Assembly: GCF_014243445.1 (NCBI RefSeq) | Contig: NZ_JACLQD010000005.1 | Coordinates: 62,001 to 126,000 of the forward strand | From: Paragemmobacter straminiformis | Lineage (GTDB): Bacteria > Pseudomonadota > Alphaproteobacteria > Rhodobacterales > Rhodobacteraceae | Length of the DNA stretch: 64,000 nt | Reading direction: 5' to 3' | In this document: piece by piece, positions 19,138 through 26,802 of the stretch | How positions within the stretch are numbered: the first letter of the stretch is position 1 | Layout: each line of letters starts with the position of its first letter | The notes under the pieces: generated by a model | Seen by the model: only the letters and a program-made list of their open reading frames with translations | Databases searched by the model: none | Told to the model about the DNA's origin: nothing | Position numbers and translations under genes: made by a program

Positions 19138-20220
19138 TCAGCGGTTCTGGTTCACCGCGTAGAAAATTCCCGCCGCGACAAGGGCCAGCAGCACGGCGAA
19201 GGCGATCTTCCATTTCGACCACGGGCGTTCGCCCTGCACCTTGCCGGTCTGCCCGTTCACCACGAAGCGGTAGGCCCGTCCCTGATAGCGATAGGCGGCC
19301 ATCCAGACCGGCAGCAGGATGTGCTTGAAGGTTTCTTCCGACCAGTCGGTCTCGACCTCGTCGATGCGCTGTTCGTCGCCGCCGATGTCGGCGCGGACGT
19401 CCTGACGGATGACGCCTGCCATGACCTCGCGCCCGATGGCATGGCCGTCCGACAGGGGGACGGTGTAGCCCTCGGCGGTGAAACCGGCGAGGTAGTCGGC
19501 GTCATAGGGTTCGAGGGCCGACAGATCCCAGGGGGCCAGCGCGTCGGTGTAGTCGCGCGGCAGGCTTTGGCTGGCCAGCACCAGCACATCGTCGAAATCG
19601 CGCGCGACGCGGCCGGAGGCGGCCGACCAGCGGGTGTGCTGGACCTGCCGCGTGCGGGTCTTGCCGTCCGAGACATAGGTTTCGGTGGTGTAGTAATGGT
19701 CGCCCCGCGCCCCGCGATAGCTGGACCGCGTGTCGGCATCGAAGGTCCAGTAGGGAACATAAAGCCCCGAGAGGGCGCGGCCCTTGCGGGCGTATTCCTG
19801 AAGGCCGTTGGGGGCGAACCACAGGCTGCCGAGCCAGCGGGTCATGGCGTCGCGGGCCTGGGCTTCCGACAGGACGAAGGGCAGCACCGCCTGCGGCTTG
19901 ATCTTGCGCGTCTCGCCTGTCGCGGTGACGACGGGGGTGGCGCAGAAGGGGCAGAGGGTGGCGTGTTCGGCCCCCTTGAATTCGACAAGCGCGCCGCAAT
20001 TCGGGCAGGGGGTGGACTGCACGGTCTGGGTTTGCGCCTCGGTCAGGTCGTCGGACAGGCCGCGGGCGAGGGGGATTTCGCCCAAGGCGCGGCTGCGGGC
20101 CTGCGGGCGGGCAGGGATGGGCTGGACATGCCCGCAATGGTCACAGCGCAACTCGGTCGCGCCCGGCACGAAGCGCAGGTCGGCCCCGCATTGCGCGCAG
20201 GGCCAGTGCTGGTCAGCCAT
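19138..20220 (-). CDS. double zinc-ribbon membrane protein
   Basis: 360 residues. Two four-cysteine zinc ribbons lie at C8/C11/C26/C29 and C72/C75/C90/C93, then a soluble domain of about 200 residues containing VPYWTFDADT and VWMAAYRYQGRAYRFVVNGQTG. A C-terminal transmembrane helix (about 337-354) ends in VNQNR. Such proteins are often labelled as PriA-like from the ribbon alone, but no helicase motif is present. The gene lies 18 bp after the SPFH-protein gene, so the pair probably acts together at the membrane. The function is unknown. Confidence 0.8.
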   Translation of the reverse strand: MADQHWPCAQCGADLRFVPGATELRCDHCGHVQPIPARPQARSRALGEIPLARGLSDDLTEAQTQTVQSTPCPNCGALVEFKGAEHATLCPFCATPVVTATGETRKIKPQAVLPFVLSEAQARDAMTRWLGSLWFAPNGLQEYARKGRALSGLYVPYWTFDADTRSSYRGARGDHYYTTETYVSDGKTRTRQVQHTRWSAASGRVARDFDDVLVLASQSLPRDYTDALAPWDLSALEPYDADYLAGFTAEGYTVPLSDGHAIGREVMAGVIRQDVRADIGGDEQRIDEVETDWSEETFKHILLPVWMAAYRYQGRAYRFVVNGQTGKVQGERPWSKWKIAFAVLLALVAAGIFYAVNQNR

Positions 20221-20238
20221 AGGTCAGGCTCCGGTCAT

Positions 20239-21345
20239 TCAGGCGGCGGGCGGCGGCGGCGGCGGGGTGGTGCGGAACAGCCGCGCAAGGTCGGTGTCGG
20301 CGGCGGCTTTCCAGCCCTCCATCCCCTCGCTCCAGACCATGCTGGCGCGGGTCAGGCTGCCTGCGGCGACCATCGCCGCAAGGTCGGATTCGGCAAAGGG
20401 GCCGGTGGTCGCGCCATTTGCCGCGATGTGCCAAAGCGGGCCGGCGGCGGGTGGCGGCGGGGGCGGGGGCGGTGCGGCGGCGGCGGGGCCGGGGGCGGCG
20501 CCCCAGGGGCCGGACATGGATTGCGCCATCTTCATCCCCATCGCGGCGCCGATACCGGCAGTCATGGCATCACCGCCCGAACCGCCCTTGCCCATCGCCT
20601 CGGCCGCCGAGAACTGCATGTATTTGTTCAGGTCGCCCGCGATGCCGACCGAGGTGCGCTTGTCGAGTGCGGCTTCGACCTCTTCGGGAAGCGAGATGTT
20701 CTCGATGTAGAATTCCGGCAGGGTCAGGCCGTAGCCCGCCACGGTCGGGTTGATCGCATCGGCGACGAGTTTGCCAAGGTCGCGGGTGTTGCCTGCCATG
20801 TCCAGCACGGGGATGCCCGCCTTGGCGATGGTCTGGCTGAATTCCTGCACGATGACGTTGCGGATCTGGTCCGACACCTCGTCCGCGGTGAATTCGCCGT
20901 CGGTGCCGACGATTTCCTTGAGGAAAACGGCAGGGTCCGCGACGCGCATGGAATAGGTGCCAAAGGCGCGCAGGCGGACGGGGCCGAATTCGGGGTCGCG
21001 GCACATGATGGGGTTCTTGGTGCCCCATTTCAGGTCGTTGAAGCGGGTGGTCGAGACGAAATAGATTTCCGACTTGAAGGGCGAGTTGAAGCCGTGGTCC
21101 CAGTGCTGGAGCGTGGTGAGCAGGGGCAGGTTGTTGGTTTCGAGCTGGTAGAGGCCGGGGCCGAAGGTATCGGCAAGCTGGCCTTCGTGGATGAAGACGG
21201 CGGCCTGCCCTTCGCGCACGGTGAGCTTTGCGCCGTATTTGATGGCGTTGCCCTGACGTTCGAAGCGCCAGACCATCGTGTCGCGGGTGTCATCGGTCCA
21301 GTCGATGACATCGATGAATTCGCCACGGAGGAAATCGAAGACCAT
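20239..21345 (-). CDS. SPFH-domain protein with C-terminal GYF_2 domain (YdjI-like)
   Basis: 368 residues. The N-terminal half (to about 235) is an SPFH/virion-core-like domain, as in B. subtilis YdjI. It is followed by a Gly/Met-rich segment, a run of eight prolines, and a GYF_2-type module (LWHIAANGATTGPFAESDLAAM, about 302-323). A second proline run closes the protein. SPFH proteins form membrane-associated rings, and GYF modules bind proline-rich peptides. The protein's own proline runs could be the ligand, which is inference. It precedes the zinc-ribbon gene on the same strand. Confidence 0.82.
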   Translation of the reverse strand: MVFDFLRGEFIDVIDWTDDTRDTMVWRFERQGNAIKYGAKLTVREGQAAVFIHEGQLADTFGPGLYQLETNNLPLLTTLQHWDHGFNSPFKSEIYFVSTTRFNDLKWGTKNPIMCRDPEFGPVRLRAFGTYSMRVADPAVFLKEIVGTDGEFTADEVSDQIRNVIVQEFSQTIAKAGIPVLDMAGNTRDLGKLVADAINPTVAGYGLTLPEFYIENISLPEEVEAALDKRTSVGIAGDLNKYMQFSAAEAMGKGGSGGDAMTAGIGAAMGMKMAQSMSGPWGAAPGPAAAAPPPPPPPPAAGPLWHIAANGATTGPFAESDLAAMVAAGSLTRASMVWSEGMEGWKAAADTDLARLFRTTPPPPPPAA

Positions 21346-21458
21346 TCCCTGACCCTACCTTATGGAGACCTGCACATTCGCCAGCATAAGCCCTGACACC
21401 GTGTAACGCACGTGCGAGATGTGGCGCGGGGCATGAATTTTGCGCGACGGGCTGGCGG

Positions 21459-21480
21459 CAAATTTCTTGAAAGAAATTTG
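21459..21480. repeat. family A hairpin, copy 2
   Basis: CAAATTTCTT and AAGAAATTTG around GA form 10-bp perfect arms. It lies 9 bp beyond the stop of the DUF2927 gene and is a likely terminator between that gene and the SPFH pair. Confidence 0.75.
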
Positions 21481-21489
21481 GCTGCGCCG

Positions 21490-22443
21490 TCAGCTTTCGC
21501 CCCCTGTCAGCCGTGTGGCGAGTTGCTCGACGATGGGGCGGGCCTCGGCCTCGGTCATGCCGGGGCGGAGGGCGGGGTTGTAGAGGATGCGCAGCATCAG
21601 TTCGTCCTGCCGGGTGAGAAGGGCGAATTCCTCGTCATCGTTGAAGATCGAGGGGCGGGCCATCGGGCTGTCGTTGGCAAGGCCGAGGCCTTGGGTGATT
21701 TCCTCGTGGATGCAGGACAGGCGCAAGAGGTCGGGGTGTTCGGCGCGGATCACGGCATAGGCGCGGGTGTAGCTGGCGCTTGCGCCTTCGGACATGGCGT
21801 AGACAAGGCAATAGGTCGAGCGCGGCATCTGGGTGATGCCCGCGACTTCCGAGGGCGAGAGGCCGGGAAGGGCCGCGCGGATTTGCGGGCCGAGGGCCTG
21901 ACGTTCGTCTTCGGACACCATCTGCACGATGAAGTTGGGGTTGGTGTCAGACAGGCCAATGGGGTGGTTCGTCAGCCGCGACAGGCGCGCGAGGAAAGAG
22001 GCGATGCGGGCGGTATCGGCGGCGCGGCGGTCTTGCGGGACGGAAGCGCCAAAGCGCAGGCCGACGCGGACGGGGGCTTCCCATTTGCGCAGGCGGCTGG
22101 CGGTGGTGCGCTGGACCGGACCGGACGCGGTGCGGGCGTATTCGTCGTAAAGCGCGATGCGGATGAAGTTTTCGGCAAGCATCCGGTCGGTAAAGGGGCT
22201 GTCCGGCCCGCCCCCGTCGGTGCGCATCAGCCCCTGCGACAGCAGTTGCGCCTGCACGCGGGCGTAATGGGCCCGCGCTGCCGCCGAGGCGGGCGTGTCG
22301 GTGCCCGTGGCGGGCCCCGCTTCGGGCCGCATTTCGGGGCGTGCCCCCGCGCCCGGCACGGGGCCGACGGCGGGGCTACAGGCGACGAGACCGGCGAGCA
22401 GAAGGCCGGTCAGAAGCGGGCGGGTGGTCCGGAGGGTGCGCAG
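21490..22443 (-). CDS. DUF2927 lipoprotein, probable CTG start
   Basis: 317 residues if started at the CTG at 22443. This start gives a lipoprotein signal peptide MRTLRTTRPLLTGLLLAGLV followed by A-C, with the lipidated Cys at residue 22, and AAGGA lies 8 nt upstream. The next start, GTG at 22359, would remove the whole signal, and no in-frame ATG exists upstream. The body matches DUF2927. Near residue 246 it has HEEITQGLGLAND, which resembles a zincin HExxH helix with Gln in place of the second His. It begins 38 bp after the TelA-like gene. Confidence 0.78.
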   Translation of the reverse strand: MRTLRTTRPLLTGLLLAGLVACSPAVGPVPGAGARPEMRPEAGPATGTDTPASAAARAHYARVQAQLLSQGLMRTDGGGPDSPFTDRMLAENFIRIALYDEYARTASGPVQRTTASRLRKWEAPVRVGLRFGASVPQDRRAADTARIASFLARLSRLTNHPIGLSDTNPNFIVQMVSEDERQALGPQIRAALPGLSPSEVAGITQMPRSTYCLVYAMSEGASASYTRAYAVIRAEHPDLLRLSCIHEEITQGLGLANDSPMARPSIFNDDEEFALLTRQDELMLRILYNPALRPGMTEAEARPIVEQLATRLTGGES

Positions 22444-22481
22444 GGGAGCGTTCCTTGTGGGAGGGCCTTGGAAGAGGTCGG

Positions 22482-23648
22482 TCAGGCAGAGGGGGGCGCG
22501 GGTCGCGCGCGGGCGGCGGAAAGCGTGTCGCGCAGATCGGCTTCGAGCTTTTGCAGATCGGTTTCGGCAGCGGCGCGGCGCGTCTTGCCCTCGTCGGCGA
22601 TTTGCAGGCTTTCCTCGATCGTGGCGATGAGGGTGGCGTTTGCGGCTTTCACCGCCTCGATGTCGAACACGCCGCGCTCCATTTCCTGCCGGACGATGCT
22701 GTTGGCCTGTTGCAGGTTATCGGCATTGGCTTTCAGCAGTTCGTTGGTCAGGTCATTGGCGTCGCGCACCGCTTCGGCGGCGTCCTTGCTGCGCTGGATG
22801 GTGACGGCCTGCGCCAGCTGGGTTTCCCAAAGCGGGACGGTGTTGACCAGCGTCGAGTTGATCTTGGCCACAAGGCTTTTGTCGTTTTCCTGAACGAGGC
22901 GGATCGAGGGCAGCGATTGCATGGTCACCTGCCGCGTCAGCCGCAGGTCATGCACGCGGCGGTCGAGGTCGTCGCGGGCGGCGCGCAGGTCGCGCAATTC
23001 CTGCGCGAGTTTCACCTGATCGGCCTCGGCCGCTGCGGAAACCTGCGCTTCCTTGGCGGGGATGGTCGTGCTGTCGGCTTCGGCGATCTTGGCTTCGCCC
23101 GCCGCGATGTAAAGGCCAAGCTCGTCGAAGAAGCGCAGGGTCTTGGCATAGAGGATATCGAGGGACTTGATGTCCTTGAGCAGGGCGTGTTCGTGGCCGA
23201 GCAGGTTTTCGGTGATGCGGTCGATCTGGCCCTGCACCTCTTCGTAGCGGGCGACGAATTCGGCCACGGGCCTTGCGCGTCCGATCAGCTTTTCCCACCA
23301 GCTCTGGTCGCGGCCAAGGTCGAGTTCCGAGGCCGAGAACCCGCGGATCGTCGTGACGATCTCGCGCAGCGAGTCGCCGGCGGGGCCGACGTCCTTGTTG
23401 CGGACGCCGGTCAGCATTTCCTGACTGATGACCTGCAACTCGCCCTGCGCGGCAGAGCCGAAGGCGAGGATGGAGCCGGCATCGGCCAAGTCCACCTCGG
23501 CCATGCGCTTGCGGATTTCGGCGGCTTGCGGTGCGGAGGCGGTGGCCAGAGGCATCACCTCGGCCACGGGTTCGGGCAGGAGGGCGGCGGTCACGGCCTG
23601 AACCTCGGCCAAGGCGGTTGCGGCGGCGGCGCGGATGGATTCGGGCAT
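22482..23648 (-). CDS. TelA-family (toxic anion resistance) protein
   Basis: 388 residues of the TelA/KlaA family. The protein is almost entirely alpha-helical with long Ala/Glu/Gln-rich stretches, and it carries family-typical segments SWWEKLIGR, ETQLAQAV and LLKANADNLQQAN. Family members are linked to tellurite and other envelope or general stresses, usually beside XpaC or Ter proteins; the molecular activity is not known. Here it lies 60 bp after the XpaC-like gene, the usual partner. Confidence 0.88.
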   Translation of the reverse strand: MPESIRAAAATALAEVQAVTAALLPEPVAEVMPLATASAPQAAEIRKRMAEVDLADAGSILAFGSAAQGELQVISQEMLTGVRNKDVGPAGDSLREIVTTIRGFSASELDLGRDQSWWEKLIGRARPVAEFVARYEEVQGQIDRITENLLGHEHALLKDIKSLDILYAKTLRFFDELGLYIAAGEAKIAEADSTTIPAKEAQVSAAAEADQVKLAQELRDLRAARDDLDRRVHDLRLTRQVTMQSLPSIRLVQENDKSLVAKINSTLVNTVPLWETQLAQAVTIQRSKDAAEAVRDANDLTNELLKANADNLQQANSIVRQEMERGVFDIEAVKAANATLIATIEESLQIADEGKTRRAAAETDLQKLEADLRDTLSAARARPAPPSA

Positions 23649-23708
23649 GGTGAAACCTTTACGACTGGGCCGCCGAAATACGGCGGGCGGGTTGCGGTTT
23701 GGCGGGGG

Positions 23709-24578
23709 TCACCCCTCGCGCTGCAATCTTTCGCGCAGGACGCCGATTTCGACATCGAGGTCGCTGCGGTTGTTGGTAAGTAAACTACGGGTGCGGGACG
23801 CGAAATTGGTTTCGAGATCGTCGAGCAGGCCAAGATAATCGGCGCGGGCCGAGGCATCGCGGCTTGCGGCGTAGAAATCGGCGAATTTCACGGTCGCGTC
23901 GCGGGCGCCCGACAAATAGACGGACAGGTATTTGCGTGCGGCGGTCAGATCGCCGGGGTCGCCCTCGACGGTGCGGAACAGGGCGCGGGCGGTGGCGGCG
24001 AAGCTGTCGACGCGGGCTTCGAGGGCGCTGTCGCGGGCGCGCAGGATGGCGTCGCGCATTTCGGCCAGAGCGCGCTCGGCCTCGTCCACGGCGCGGGCGA
24101 CGCGGTCGGTCTGGAACCGGTCAAGCCCTGCGGCGCCCTTGTCGCGCATCGGGTCGAGGCCGAAGGCGGCAAGGTGAAGCCCCGCCCCCGCCAGCGCGAA
24201 GAGGATCGGGTAGGGCATCGGCTGGCTGAGCGTCGCGCCGAGGGCAAGGCCAGCGCCGGTCAGCAGGGCGGCGAAGAGCTTGCGCGGAATGGCGGGGCGG
24301 CGGGCAAGGGTGCGGGCGGCATAGGCGTCTTCGGCGATCAGCCCCTCGCGGGTGAGCCATGCGGCGGCCAGCAGAAGAAGGGTGGCGCCGAGGCCGGAGA
24401 AAAGCGCATCGGGGCCGCCACGGAAGGCGGGGATGAGCATGAAGAGACCGGCCACGAAGAAAACGTTGACGCGGCCCCCTGCGGGCGAGGGGCGCTTGCC
24501 GTCGAAACGGTGGGGGGCAAGGGGGGGCGGGTCGCCCTGCGGGGTGGGGCTGTATTTGCCGCCGAAGCGCTGGGCCAT
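23709..24578 (-). CDS. XpaC-like membrane protein
   Basis: 289 residues. A Pro/Gly-rich N-terminus (1-35) is followed by two or more hydrophobic segments (about 38-75 and 98-135) and a long helical cytosolic domain. The pattern fits the XpaC family, originally named for hydrolysis of 5-bromo-4-chloroindolyl phosphate. XpaC-like genes commonly pair with telA. The start at 24578 lies one base after the stop of a 27-codon gene, suggesting coupling. Confidence 0.8.
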   Translation of the reverse strand: MAQRFGGKYSPTPQGDPPPLAPHRFDGKRPSPAGGRVNVFFVAGLFMLIPAFRGGPDALFSGLGATLLLLAAAWLTREGLIAEDAYAARTLARRPAIPRKLFAALLTGAGLALGATLSQPMPYPILFALAGAGLHLAAFGLDPMRDKGAAGLDRFQTDRVARAVDEAERALAEMRDAILRARDSALEARVDSFAATARALFRTVEGDPGDLTAARKYLSVYLSGARDATVKFADFYAASRDASARADYLGLLDDLETNFASRTRSLLTNNRSDLDVEIGVLRERLQREG

Positions 24579-24579
24579 G

Positions 24580-24663
24580 CTAGTGCCCCCCCGATCCGGC
24601 GACATAGACGACAAGCGCGAGAAGCAGGAAGAAGGCGAGGTTGCGCAGCCCTTTGCCCGACAT
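24580..24663 (-). CDS. 27-residue membrane microprotein
   Basis: The frame encodes MSGKGLRNLAFFLLLALVVY followed by VAGSGGH and TAG. It has a basic N-terminus, one 15-residue hydrophobic helix, and a small Gly-rich tail, so it should be a single-pass inner-membrane microprotein. AGGAG lies 12 nt before the ATG, which is slightly long. It ends one base before the XpaC-like start and may tune or couple translation of that gene. No known family is recognised. Confidence 0.65.
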   Translation of the reverse strand: MSGKGLRNLAFFLLLALVVYVAGSGGH

Positions 24664-24771
24664 CGACGCGATCCACTCCTGCCCTGTTCTTGCACCGACT
24701 ATAGGCGATGGGTCGTGGGCTTGCCAGTGCCGCGGCGGGCTATTCTTGGCGAAAGCCTGCCGCGGATTCGC

Positions 24772-26025
24772 TTAACGATTGCTGGGCTTGCGGGGGCCGC
24801 CCTTGGGTGCGCCCCGTGCGGGGCCGTTCGGGGCCGGACGCGGGCCGCCTGCGGGTTTGGCGGCGGAACGGGGTTTCGCGGAAGGCGCGCCGCGCGGGGT
24901 TGATTCGCGCGGGGGTTGCGCGGCGGGCTTTGCGGCGGGCTTTGCGGTCGAGAAGCCGCGCGGCTTGGCGGGGCCGTCGGTGCGTGGCGTCGCATCGGCC
25001 TTGGCGGCGGTCGAAAAGCTGCGCGGCCTTGCGGGGGCGGCATCGTCGGGGCGGGGCTTCGGCCCGGCTTTGGCATGGGTGCGGGGGGCGAATTTGTCGC
25101 CCGCCTTGGGCGCGGGGCGGGCGCGTTTTGCCGGATCGCTCGACTCGAAGCTGCGGGGTTTGGACGGGGGCTTGCCACCCGCCTTGCCACCCGTCTTGCC
25201 ACCCAGATTTCCGGCAGGGCGCGGCGCGCGGGGTTCGGGCTTCGGGGCGAAGTCGTCCGATGCCTCGCCCGTCAGGCCGAGCTGGTCGCGCAGGATGCGG
25301 GGGCGGATTTCCTCGACCTCGCCGGGCTGGAGTTCGTTCAGGCGGAAGGGGCCGTAGCTGATGCGGATCAGGCGGTTCACGATCAGCCCGATTTCGTTGA
25401 TGGCGCGGCGGATCTCGCGGTTGCGGCCTTCGCGCAGGCCGATGGTGAGCCAGGCGTTGGCACCCTGATGCCGGTCGAGGACGACCGACATGGGCTGGAA
25501 TTTCTCGCCCTCGACGGTGATGCCGCGGCGCAGGGGTTCGAGGTCGGGGTCGGTCGGGTTGCCCTTGACGCGGACGCGGTATTTGCGAAGCCAGCCGGTC
25601 GATGGCAGTTCGAGACGGCGTTTCAGTTCGCCGTCGTTGGTCAGCAGCAAGAGACCTTCGGAGTTGAGGTCGAGGCGGCCCACGGACATGACGCGGGGCA
25701 TGTCTTCGGGAAGGTGGTCAAAGACCGTCTCGCGGCCCTTTTCGTCGGAGGCCGAGGTCACCAGCCCCTCGGGCTTGTAATAGAGCCAGAGGCGTGCGGG
25801 TTCGGGCTGGCCCACGGCTTCGCCGCGCACGGTGATGCGGTCTTTGGGGCCGACGTTCAGCGCGGGGCTGTCGATGACCTTGCCGTTCACCGCGACCTCG
25901 CCTGCGGCGATCATGCGTTCGGCCTCGCGGCGCGAGGCGATGCCGGCGCGCGACAGCACCTTGGCGATGCGGTCGCCTTCGGGGGTCTCGGCCGGTGCGG
26001 CGGATCTGGTGGGGGCTTTGGTCAT
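24772..26025 (-). CDS. RluB/RsuA-type rRNA pseudouridine synthase with long basic tail
   Basis: 417 residues. An S4 RNA-binding domain (RIAKVLSRAGIASRREAERM, about 19-38) precedes the RsuA-type catalytic domain, with catalytic Asp in VGRLDLNSEGLLLLTNDG and a GRNREIRR motif. Such enzymes convert a uridine of rRNA to pseudouridine (RluB: 23S position 2605 in E. coli numbering). About 160 C-terminal residues are low complexity, rich in Ala, Pro, Lys and Arg with repeated KPRSF/RGFST-type units. The tail probably adds nonspecific RNA affinity. Confidence 0.9.
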   Translation of the reverse strand: MTKAPTRSAAPAETPEGDRIAKVLSRAGIASRREAERMIAAGEVAVNGKVIDSPALNVGPKDRITVRGEAVGQPEPARLWLYYKPEGLVTSASDEKGRETVFDHLPEDMPRVMSVGRLDLNSEGLLLLTNDGELKRRLELPSTGWLRKYRVRVKGNPTDPDLEPLRRGITVEGEKFQPMSVVLDRHQGANAWLTIGLREGRNREIRRAINEIGLIVNRLIRISYGPFRLNELQPGEVEEIRPRILRDQLGLTGEASDDFAPKPEPRAPRPAGNLGGKTGGKAGGKPPSKPRSFESSDPAKRARPAPKAGDKFAPRTHAKAGPKPRPDDAAPARPRSFSTAAKADATPRTDGPAKPRGFSTAKPAAKPAAQPPRESTPRGAPSAKPRSAAKPAGGPRPAPNGPARGAPKGGPRKPSNR

Positions 26026-26165
26026 GGTGGCCTCGCAGAGTAAGGGGCGGTGATAGCGGAAAGGGCGGGGGTTGGGAAGGGTTGGGGGATCGGGCTGGCC
26101 CCCGCGCGGAAGGTGCTTGCGCGGCGGGTCCTTGCGCGGCGGGCGCGGGCGTTGCAGGAAGGGGC

Positions 26166-26612
26166 ATGGTGTTCCGGAGCTTCATGGATATCGCGCTGGA
26201 CGAGGCGCGGGCGGCGGCAGCGCGGGGCGAGGTTCCCGTGGGGGCCGTCGTGGTGCGCGCGGGTGTCGTTGTGGCACAGGCGGGCAACCGGACACGCGAG
26301 CTGAGCGACCCCACGGCCCATGCCGAGGTGCTGGCGATCCGTGCGGCCTGTCTTGCGGCGGGGTCGGAACGGCTGGGGGGGCATGACCTTTACGTCACGC
26401 TCGAACCCTGCCCGATGTGCGCGGCGGCGATTTCGGCGGCACGGATCGGGCGGCTTTACTATGGCGCGGGCGATCCGAAATCGGGCGGGGTGGCGGTGGG
26501 GGCGCGGGTGTTCTCGCATCCGCAATGCCACCATGTGCCCGAAGTCTATGACGGTATCGGCGCGGCCGAGGCGGAAGCGCTGCTCAGGACCTTCTTCGCC
26601 GGTCGCCGCTGA
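26166..26612 (+). CDS. tadA: tRNA-specific adenosine deaminase TadA
   Basis: 148 residues. Zinc and catalytic residues are visible as HAE (52-54) and PCPMC (81-85). TadA converts A34 to inosine in tRNA-Arg(ACG) as a homodimer. Two starts are possible: ATG 26166 after AGGAAGG (giving MVFRSFMDIAL) and ATG 26184 after GGAG. The first is preferred because TadA proteins normally have several residues before the first helix. It is divergent from the pseudouridine synthase gene. Confidence 0.93.
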   Translation: MVFRSFMDIALDEARAAAARGEVPVGAVVVRAGVVVAQAGNRTRELSDPTAHAEVLAIRAACLAAGSERLGGHDLYVTLEPCPMCAAAISAARIGRLYYGAGDPKSGGVAVGARVFSHPQCHHVPEVYDGIGAAEAEALLRTFFAGRR

Positions 26613-26678
26613 CGCGCCCCGAACTGGCCCCAACTGGCCCCAACCCGCCCGAGGTGCGGAGTGTTGCGCGGATGCGGC

Positions 26679-26747
26679 TTCCTCTTGCCCGAAATATCCT
26701 CGGGGGTGAGCCGCCCCAAGGCGGCGAGGGGGCAGAAGGCCCCCTTT
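26679..26747 (+). repeat. composite terminator element (family C), copy 3
   Basis: CTTCCTCTTGCCCGAAATA, then TCCTCGGGGG, a GCCGCC/GGCGGC hairpin (26710-26725) and GGGGGC/GCCCCC (26728-26744) followed by TTT. It lies between tadA and the convergent FAD-oxidoreductase gene. Confidence 0.75.
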
Positions 26748-26802
26748 GCCCGCGCCGCAAGGCGCTGTTCGTGTGCCGCGCAAGCGGCGCCGCTTGGCTG
26801 GG

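Noticed and set aside
19138-20220. PriA-like helicase label for the zinc-ribbon protein
   Set aside because: Only the four-cysteine ribbons suggest it. There are no Walker or helicase motifs, and the C-terminus is a membrane helix.
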